From Lentinula raphanica (lineage: Eukaryota; Basidiomycota; Agaricomycetes; Agaricales; Omphalotaceae), in contig JANVFP010000046.1 of assembly GCA_027919835.1 (NCBI GenBank), forward strand, positions 248,001-312,000: a DNA stretch of 64,000 bases, written 5' to 3'. Made by a program: the position numbers and the translations under genes. Below, piece after piece: positions 57,302 through 64,000 of this stretch (positions are counted from its first letter, which is position 1; the number at the start of each line of letters is the position of its first letter). The notes below the pieces were generated by a model, which saw only the letters and a list, made by a program, of their open reading frames with translations, made no database searches and was not told the DNA's origin.

Positions 57302-58400
57302 TCAGGCCAAGCTCTGAAGCAAATGATGGCGCTTTTGATGGTCCCAGAATCGGACGACACCATCATAAGCTCCAGTGAAAACTTGATGTGGGTCGCCCCG
57401 GTGGAAAGACATGAAGGAGTCGCATTGTGTAGGAGAGAACCTTAAGACGTCGTAGTTGAAGTTGCCTCGCGGACATCGTATAGCGTGACTGTTCGGTCCG
57501 TAGATAGGCTGCAAGGGCTGTATGTCCTTCTGAGTTTAGAGAAATATCTAAAAAGGGTTTCTCTGACGAGGTCTAAAGGACGAGATTGATTCATGAGTTT
57601 CTTCACTAATGAACACATGGAAAGAAATGCTTACGATAGTGCGAATACAGACACTATTCTCATTGTCCCAAATCCTCACAGTGGGATCAAAGCCGCGACT
57701 ATAGGTCTTGTCCTCAAAGTTATCGGGTAAGATAGGTATTCCAGATACAACCCGTGAGACACGAGCCAATTTCAACACCATAGTAAGTAGCTTTTCGTCT
57801 AACCGCAGATCCGCTCGTTCCACGCCTCTTTACGCTCGCGTTCGTTTATTCAGAGACTTCATTGGCTACAGGGACTGTAGTGTCCCACAAACCGATGAGG
57901 GTATCCCACGAGGAAGTGAGTAGGTGGGTTCCAGAAGAGTTCGACGCGATTGAAGAAACAGGAGCAGTATGTAGATGTAATCTCGCGAGCGAGGGGTGCG
58001 CTTTTGAATTTGTACGTCGCGTCTGGGGGGAGTGATATCTGAGTCAGTTGGGCGGTCAAATTGTGCGAGGATTCATCCGTTTCTGTGGCAGATTGTGGTT
58101 CGGGTATAATACACAGGAATGTAATAGGTGCAGCATGAACGAAATAATCGAAGAACCAGACGGTGGCATCGTAAGACGCGGTGATGAAATGACTGAGAGA
58201 GTTGTCTCCGTAAGGTACTTATATGAGGAAAATTAGAGGAATTTGTAGTGAACGCGATAAAATTGTCAAGCTGTAAGATGGGTTTATTACACAAATGCGT
58301 TACAAGTTCCATCGTGCAGGTACATTCCTGGAAACAGATTGTCAGCGAAGCTGAGCTGATAGAACTCGCCGACTTGGATAACGAGGGTACCAGGAAGATA
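57302..58400 (-). pseudogene. YTM1-like WD40 ribosome-biogenesis protein relic
   Basis: YTM1 (WDR12) is a WD40 member of the PeBoW complex acting in 60S subunit maturation. Minus-strand pieces in order are HFITASYDATVWFFDY, APITFLCIIPEPQ and TAQLTQISLPPDATY (58.2-57.98 kb, one frame), then SRGFDPTVRIWDNENSVCIR (57.70-57.64 kb), TDRTVTLYDVREATSTTTS (another frame), and VFTGAYDGVVRFWD (57.39-57.33 kb). WD dipeptides and repeat spacing fit. Frameshifts break it between the TDRTVTLYDVRE and GAYDGVVRFWD blades, and the 5' end overlaps a gag relic on the other strand. The assignment rests on motif order and is less certain than WD40 membership. Confidence 0.65.
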
Positions 58401-58439
58401 AGCCGTAGGCAAGTAATCCGAATTCAGACAAGAATGCTA

Positions 58440-59270
58440 TATCAATCAATAACGAGCAAAAGCTCAAGAACGGGAGATGGAGGAACAAGTCCTCTAATAG
58501 CCAGGCTCAAGGCACTGGTCAAGCTTCGTCTTCATCGCAACCATCTTCCAGGAAATTCAACCCAAACAATTCGAGTCAATGACAATCGTTCGAACAAGAA
58601 AATTTTTCGAAGGAAGGAAGACACTTCGTTTGTCAGATGTAAAACGCGCCCAATATGACGCCGAAGGTCGTTGATATAAGTGTGGGCAAACGGGGTACTT
58701 CTCCAGAAACTGTCCCGCGAACAGCGTCGTGAAATCCAGTGGTAGCGAAAACGGTTCTCCTAGACTAGCTTTTCCCTGGGACTCGGAATTCCGCGCTTGA
58801 ACAACACCACCGAGACGGTGGTCGAACCTGTCCCATGTAGATATGATGGCATTAGGGTTCGTTGACTTCAGATTTAGCCGAAACTCCTACGTTTAAGATC
58901 CTACTTATCCGACTCTTGTTCTCTAGTGGAACCTTTCGATGGTTTGTTCGTTTTCGAAGAGGAAGGAATTGAGAACGAAAACGATGACATACCTTCACTG
59001 ATTGAAGTATCTGATTCCGAGTGCTAGGGTGAGAATGACTGGAATGATGATGTCAACGTATGAGAGACTCACATCGACGAGGACGATAATCAGCATGACC
59101 ATTTTTTGGATGATCATTGATGATGATGATTCCAGTCCTGGTGGTATGGCTGTCCCTTCGCCGTGTCGAGCTCTGACTCTGACAACGAGGTTGACGATGA
59201 ATGGAGTCCTTAGAACGATGAGTTCCGTGGATTTGCAGGAGGTTTTGGATTCTGGGTCTGGGCCTGACTA
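58440..59270 (+). pseudogene. Decayed retrotransposon Gag tail
   Basis: The plus strand reads NGRWRNKSSNSQAQGTG and SSSSQPSSRKFNPNNSS, then a broken zinc knuckle YKCGQTGYFSRNCP. In this knuckle the first Cys is replaced by a TGA and the His by Tyr. An acidic tail (IENENDDIPSLIEVSDSE) and a run of stops follow. It is a different Gag lineage from that at 1-2.6 kb. Confidence 0.7.
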
Positions 59271-59409
59271 GTCAAATTTAGGTTAATTCGAGTTCTGGAC
59301 GAGGAACAAGGGAACTGGGAGAGATCATCGAGCAAGGGTTCGGGGACTCTGGAGAGATTTTGCTCACCGTCCGGAAGGAGCACACCTGCATCGCATCGTA
59401 CGAGCAAAT

Positions 59410-60655
59410 ACCATACGAGCATTACGGGCCTAACGCATGTTTGTTAACGGAGTGATAGCATGAATACTGTGATACGTAGCTTAGGGCTTTTTGCATATGA
59501 ATTCATAATTTGTTGGATTTTCATATTCGTAGATGGTTGTGAGCTTGGTTCGCTTCAAACTACACTTATAATTCAACACATATTGTATAATGTCCCCGGT
59601 ACTATAACTGATGAAAGTTAGCGAAAGACTTTGAGAAAAAGAAGTGATATTCACCTCACGCCGTCGATGATCTAACGAAGTTAGGACGAACAATGTTCAT
59701 CCAGTTGTACACCCAATCGTCCGAAGATGAGAATACCTCCACGTGTTTTCTTCGGCCTGGAAGAAGAGAGCGTTGGTAAATAGGTGCGCGGAAACTGAAG
59801 AACATACAGTGGCGGCAGTAATCTTTGGGTCGCTCAGAGCATTCGAGCTCCAGAGAAAGATGCGCTAGCGACTCTGCGAAAGGGATTTTTGAATCGATAT
59901 CTCGATATGGTTCATACTTTGACTCACCTGCTCGACGTCTCCTCGTCGTAGCGATAGGATTCATCCGAATCCGATCTTCACAGGGGCATTGCTGGTCCCA
60001 TTCCTTCCTACTCCGTTCGAAATCAGGGCTCATGCCCACCTTCCACCGGTAACCGTGATCAACGAAGGCATACAAAAAGCCCCCTCCATCTGCCGACGAG
60101 GTTGCGCGAGCCCGGCGAAACGCGTAGAGAGCGCGCAAGATGAGTTGATTCAATGGGAAGTTCAGAGTGTTGGTTAAGAATGGAGGATGATCTGGTTGTG
60201 AAGAGGGTGTGTTTATTGGGAGCATGTGGATGTGGAAACGGGGCAAGCACCAGACTGTTGAGTTTGGAGGGTGGTGGATGGAATTAAGAAGGGTTTTGCC
60301 TACTGCCGATGGGATCAAAATGAATAATCGTCTGTGATCATTTGGCTTGAACAACTTCAAGGATCCTGGGAGACAAACACAAACAAAAAAAATGAATGAG
60401 ATAACGAATACAAGGTTGATGAGTAGGATAAGAGAACGAACGAGGGTTGGATGTGTGACAAAACAGAAGCAAAATCAATCAATACCTGAGATGTTGTTTT
60501 CAGTAGACTCACGCTCGATTTCCTTCGGCGATACTTGTTCGATCATGCCTCCTCCCTCCTTAGTGACGATCTCCGGCTTTTGGGATCCGCCGAGGATTCC
60601 GTAGGTGGTTCTTTTAACACTGCCGCTTGTACCGATCGCGAAGACGCCGATCTTG
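59410..60655. repeat. Segmental duplication, copy 2 (partner 53225-54570)
   Basis: See the partner for shared words. This copy keeps the open MUG113-like gene. Similarity reaches TCTTTTAACACTGCCGCTTG and CGAAGACGCCGAT near 60620-60655. Confidence 0.75.
59656..60360 (-). CDS. MUG113/T5orf172-type GIY-YIG-like protein, apparently intact
   Basis: Function is unknown; the fold is related to GIY-YIG nucleases. Minus-strand exons are about 60360-59928, 59873-59808 and 59756-59656, with introns of 54 and 51 bp in phase. The core is GGGFLYAFVDHGYRWKVGM (GIY-YIG-like FLY..Y), DFERSRKEWDQQCPCEDRI, RRRRAESLAHLSLELE, RPKDYCRHCRRKHVEVF and DWVYNWMNI. RRRAE and C..C match the family. The first exon probably starts at the GATCCTTGAAG after an acceptor AG near 60366; the true start codon is further upstream and not located. 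This family is multi-copy in many Agaricomycetes. Confidence 0.75.
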   Translation of the reverse strand: MKLFKPNDHRRLFILIPSAVGKTLLNSIHHPPNSTVWCLPRFHIHMLPINTPSSQPDHPPFLTNTLNFPLNQLILRALYAFRRARATSSADGGGFLYAFVDHGYRWKVGMSPDFERSRKEWDQQCPCEDRIRMNPIATTRRRRAGESKYEPYRDIDSKIPFAESLAHLSLELECSERPKDYCRHCMFFSFRAPIYQRSLLPGRRKHVEVFSSSDDWVYNWMNIVRPNFVRSSTA

Positions 60656-61121
60656 GATGGCGCTACCTGGTCCGGAACAATCCCTTGAGGCAGACTGAAT
60701 CCAGGAACGTGAGCGGGAGGAGCGGGGAGCAGGAGCAGGAGGAGCAGGAGGAGCAAGAGGAGAAGAAGAATGAGAAGAATTTTTTGAACAGGTTTCGAAG
60801 ACGAATTCCAAGCGCCTGAGGGAGCAACGGAAGCATGGCCGGCGTCGTTTGGGGTCGTAGATGCCGTGAGATTATCGCTTTCGCTTGAGAATCCTAAGTC
60901 CATGACAGAGGATACAGGCATTTTTGAACAGGTTTTGAAGACGAATTCCAAGCGTCTGGGGGAGGAACGGAAGCATGACTAGCGTCGTTGGAGGTCGTAG
61001 ATGCCGTGAGATCATCGCTTGAGAATCCTAGGTCCATAAAACCAAGCTTGCCTGACCCAAATTTGCTACCCAAATCGAACTTAGATTTCTTGCTGTTCGT
61101 GAAGGCAGGAGCTTTCAGCAT
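60475..61121 (-). CDS. Unknown protein with poly-Leu tract and internal duplication (tentative)
   Basis: No family was recognised. Minus-strand frames include LKAPAFTNSKKSKFDLGS, MDLGFSSDDLTAST and AWNSSSKPVQK, the last two present twice because of a tandem DNA duplication of about 135-140 bp. They are followed by a run of about 16 Leu encoded by a CTC/CTT tract, then IGVFAIGTSGSVKRTTYG. The two copies are in different frames, so one is not translated with the other. The GAG-rich plus-strand sequence makes a false Glu frame. Confidence 0.35.
60786..61045 (-). repeat. Tandem duplication of about 135-140 bp
   Basis: GAACAGGTTTCGAAGACG (60786) and GAACAGGTTTTGAAGACG (60928) start two units sharing GAACGGAAGCATG-like and TCGTAGATGCCGTGAGAT words. 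Confidence 0.85.
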
Positions 61122-61602
61122 TCCGAATTCTTCGTTATTGTCATCGTTGGTTTCTTCGTCATCTATACCAGAGTCAAGTTCATCTCCGTTGAAGTTGCGG
61201 TAGCCTGTGTGCCCGCCTCTGATAAGTCTTGGGTAGCGTTTTCGTCTTTGATTTCGAGTTCCATCATCAGGTCATGTGTAATCTCTATGCTCGCCTCCGT
61301 CTCAGCAGGCTCATGCTCCTGAACAACACCGGCAGCAACAACAACCTTCCGGTTTTCCACAGTTTCGAACTTCAGCTGAGTTTTCTGTCAAGGTGGTTAT
61401 AATAGATGCACCTTCTTTCTCGCTCTTCGGCTCTGTGTCTTTCATCAGAACGAAGTCGCGGTTGCGTCCGTCAGAGTCATATTCGACGCTCAGATCAACA
61501 ATTCGTTGCCTGTCAACACTCGAGCGTAAGATGTGTCCTTCCTTAGGACTCGGGCTGGCACTTCTAAAACTCCGTGGACGTAGCAGTCGTCTGTGCACTT
61601 CA
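61122..61602 (-). other. Unassigned, between two minus-strand frames
   Basis: Frames here overlap on both strands (for example VEYDSDGRNRDFVLMKDTEP on minus) and could be further exons of the neighbouring genes. I cannot decide. Confidence 0.3.
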
Positions 61603-62729
61603 TCACAGTTGATTCGAAGACGAATACCAATGGATTGCCACTTCCATGGGGAGAAAGTGGAGATCAAGAACGCATCGCAGGGGATGGCATCCGATGCGGA
61701 GCAGAGCTTGGGATGGGTGGAAGAGGCGATCGACGTTTGAATTAGTGATAGCAAATTTCGCAATGCCATAGTCGTTTGTATTGGTAACAATTTGACGCAA
61801 GGTCATGTCTTCAGATTCTACTTTGGCTGGAGTCAATCGAGGCGTCTTTGCGTTGTTATTGATGTTCCCTTTGCTCGTGAAGCGTAGAAGTTGATGGCGA
61901 GACGCTCGTGGCGACCGAACAAGGATTGCGAAGGGTTGTCCGGGAATATCCAGCCACGCTGAACGAGGAAGGCACGCAAGGTCTCTCAAGCAGATCTACA
62001 ACTTTCGTATCGAGTGGTAGATTGTCGAAATAGTGAGCCAAACCCAAGTTGCCGAGAACATGTTCAAAGGCATCGCCATTTTGAACGTAATGATGAAGTT
62101 CGAGGGGTATAGCATGCATCTATGATGTCCAAGATGTGAATGACCAGTGTGTGATGAAATAATGAGAACGTACATGACATTCCTCGGGTGATAGACGTGG
62201 TGGGTACACTAGTACGACCAAGCTAACCGACATCCGCAACTGAGAAGAAATCTTCGACTTTAGCAGACTCAGCTACTCCGTGTAATTGTGGTGCCTTCCT
62301 TCCGAGACCCCTCTTCTTCCTTCTGGTCGAACTGGAATTACCCAAAACTTGAGCGGCGTGATCGAGGCGGGTATTATTGGCACATTCAATCGCAGTGATA
62401 CTTTGAAAGGGCGACGACGATGGTTGTGTGGACAGGGAGACACCACCGATACTTCTGGATGAAACTGCCGAGCGCATTCTAAGTGGTGACATGTACGAAG
62501 ACACCGGCGGTGTAGGCTGAGACTGGGAAGCCGATGCCGTGGAACCTGCTTCCGCTCGTGGGACTACAGCGGAAATACCTGATACTGGAGCAGGAAGATG
62601 GCCGGAATCGCCAGGAATTGAAGAGATTGGCGCAACTGCCGTAGGTGCAGGAGGTACAGGCGTGACTGCCGTAGGCGTAGACGCAGTGGCGATCGTCGTA
62701 GGAGTAGGTTGGGGATTCTGAGCGAACAT
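61603..62729 (-). pseudogene. Unknown Pro/Ala-rich protein gene, frameshifted
   Basis: The minus strand starts MFAQNPQPTPTTIATAST (62729), a Pro/Thr/Ala-rich N-terminus with basic STRRKKRGLGRK. It continues VVLVYPPRLSPEECH, an intron GT..AG (about 62119-62173), then MHAIPLELHHYVQNGDAFEH and VLGNLGLAHYFDNLP. A one-base shift near 61990 leads to LRAFLVQRGWIFPDNPSQSL, and another near 61890 to LRFTSKGNINNNAKTPRLTP and VTNTNDYGIAKFAI. Each segment looks protein-coding, but two frame changes lack splice signals. No family was identified. Confidence 0.5.
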
Positions 62730-62877
62730 CGTTTGGAACGACTACTGCATTAACTGTGAGTAGTCCATATCATGGGTTGGACAAGAAAAAGAGCGTTGGG
62801 CAAAGTTTATAGGCAGAATATAACGTAGGAGGGACTGACGAGACGTGGGGTGTCTATTGCAGCCCATATAGATGATT

Positions 62878-63408
62878 GCGAGCGAAGCGAAGCAACTGGT
62901 ATACAAGTGTGGGTGAGCCGCTTATTCCCGCTACCCTTTAGGGTAGAAGGGTTTTATGGTCCAGTTCGATTTTCCGTTGGCTGAGATTTACAAGGTATTC
63001 ACCGTAGCACGGTGATGTGCTCGCGAAGCTTAATCCCAGTTGAGAGCAATTTCTAATGAGTCTGATTGAGTACTCTGAAAAGTATTTGAGTAGAAGATGA
63101 AGGGGGAAAAGCACAAAACTCACCCAGATGTGGCGGCACCTCTGAATCTTCCAATTTCTCTCAGTAAAACACACAAAGCTCAAAAATTGGAAGAATCACA
63201 TCATTCAAAAGTGTGTAGACTGGTTCGGGCACTTGAGGCAAGCATACTTCTGAGAGCATTAGGAAAAATATGAGGAATTGAACGCAGAAGGAGGCATATA
63301 TCTCAAAACGAGCAAAATTCTATCGTTGCCCCGTTTTTGCCAAACAAGTACAAACTCAGACTACACTCTACGGTCCTCACATGAACCCAGTTGCTTCGCT
63401 TCGCTCGC
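62878..63408. mobile_element. 531-bp MITE-like element with perfect 22-bp terminal inverted repeats
   Basis: The left end (62878-62899) starts GCGAGCGAAGCGAAGC and its exact reverse complement closes the element at 63387-63408. The interior is non-coding. No flanking direct repeat of clear length was seen. Confidence 0.75.
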
Positions 63409-64000
63409 AAAAAAATTCGAAAAGTTATTATCAAATATCCTCAATCGCATCCAAGTACGTACTTAGTCAATTTTGGTTCGTGAAGGTGAAAATTTTGTCC
63501 CCATTGCTGTCATATTCCCGATTCCACGCTTGGTCCTTCGAAAGCCCTACTCTATTCTGACTGTGTCTTGACTGACTTTTGACTGAAGGAAGGAAGGAAG
63601 GTGGTCAACAGAAGTATAATTTCCGACTTGCTGATATCTCTTGTATGACGTTGATATACACCCTCTGCACTCTTACTATCCAGTACGATTCCTGATTCAG
63701 GGTCTGGTCCTCTTCAAGGATTTAGTTGGTCAGTACTACACATCTCGGACTCCTTGTTGGCTGAGCCATCTCTTCGGACCGAAGAGATGGCTCAGCCAAC
63801 AAGAATAGTGCGTAAGTACTCAAAGTGACACAAATGCATCGGTAGAGAAGACAAATTGCGAACATACTTATGTCAAGAGAGGGCAAAATCGATAATCGCT
63901 GTCACCGGATACCTGTAAAAAGATCGGTTCCAGAGAGGAGTGCATAACGACCTCGGAAAGCGTGGCTTGGCAACTTTCATAGATGATGATAGAGTGGTGA
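63409..64000. other. No gene recognised
   Basis: Contains a GGAAGGAAGGAAGG tract (63587-63600) and a long palindrome (listed separately). Confidence 0.5.
63753..63803. repeat. 51-bp palindrome with a single central base
   Basis: The left arm starts CTTGTTGGCTGAGCC, the arms meet at TCTTCGG-A-CCGAAGA, and the right arm is an exact 25-bp reverse complement ending GGCTCAGCCAACAAG. Confidence 0.95.

Noticed and set aside
60710..60780. A Glu/Gln-rich protein on the plus strand
   Set aside because: It is the reverse of a simple GAG/GAA tract; the composition is not protein-like beyond the repeat.

Overview
The window reads as a transposon-rich island of a basidiomycete genome, most likely an Agaricomycete (mushroom-forming fungus). 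The signs are short spliceosomal introns (31-63 bp), two Plavaka-type transposases, a chromodomain Ty3/gypsy retrotransposon, a NACHT-ankyrin receptor with a short Asn/Gly-rich N-terminus, a DUF6532-like gene and TTAGGG-type repeats. This is inferred from sequence features alone.

Layout. 1-4.9 kb: 5' half of a minus-strand Ty3/gypsy-like element. Gag and protease-pol overlap in the -1 frame, with a canonical slippery heptamer G GGA AAC directly before the gag stop. 5.0-7.8 kb: a Pro-rich ORF remnant and a 526-bp inverted-repeat element that carries a perfect palindrome and degenerate TTAGGG repeats. 7.85-11.34 kb (minus): an intron-rich NACHT NTPase ending in about 14 nearly identical 99-bp ankyrin repeats, with one apparent frameshift in a homopolymer. 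12.5-15.6, 18.4-20.2 and 29.3-32.0 kb: three related giant fold-back elements with inverted arms of about 0.6-1.5 kb. One has a perfect 9-bp target duplication and one a 7-bp duplication. 20.3-20.6 kb: a broken paralogue of the NACHT N-terminus. 21-24.8 kb: duplicated non-coding DNA and a coiled-coil gene stopped twice by TGA. 24.9-27.6 kb (minus): a decayed chromovirus pol, then an acidic coiled-coil gene (27.6-28.9 kb, minus). 33.0-38.5 kb: a Plavaka element with terminal inverted repeats and a transposase lacking its central part. 39.1-40.2 kb: two satellite arrays. 40.5-42.4 kb (minus): an apparently intact multi-exon DUF6532-like gene with a TATA box and a GAGTCA cluster. 46.8-50.1 kb (minus): a nearly full-length but frameshifted Plavaka transposase. 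50.85 kb: a probable intron-containing tRNA gene. 53.2-62.7 kb: a gene graveyard with remnants of a GYP7-like RabGAP and a YTM1-like WD40 ribosome-biogenesis factor, a gag fragment, and two copies (one broken, one apparently intact) of a MUG113/T5orf172 (GIY-YIG-like) gene.

How the parts relate. Most genes are mobile elements or their relics. Several in-frame stops look like CGA to TGA changes, as expected if repeats here were methylated and deaminated. The genes that could still work are the DUF6532-like gene, the second MUG113-like gene, the acidic gene, the tRNA and, if the homopolymer frameshift is an assembly error, the NACHT-ankyrin receptor. The most novel structure is the family of giant fold-back elements, which share arms and a loop but have different outer ends and carry no transposase.
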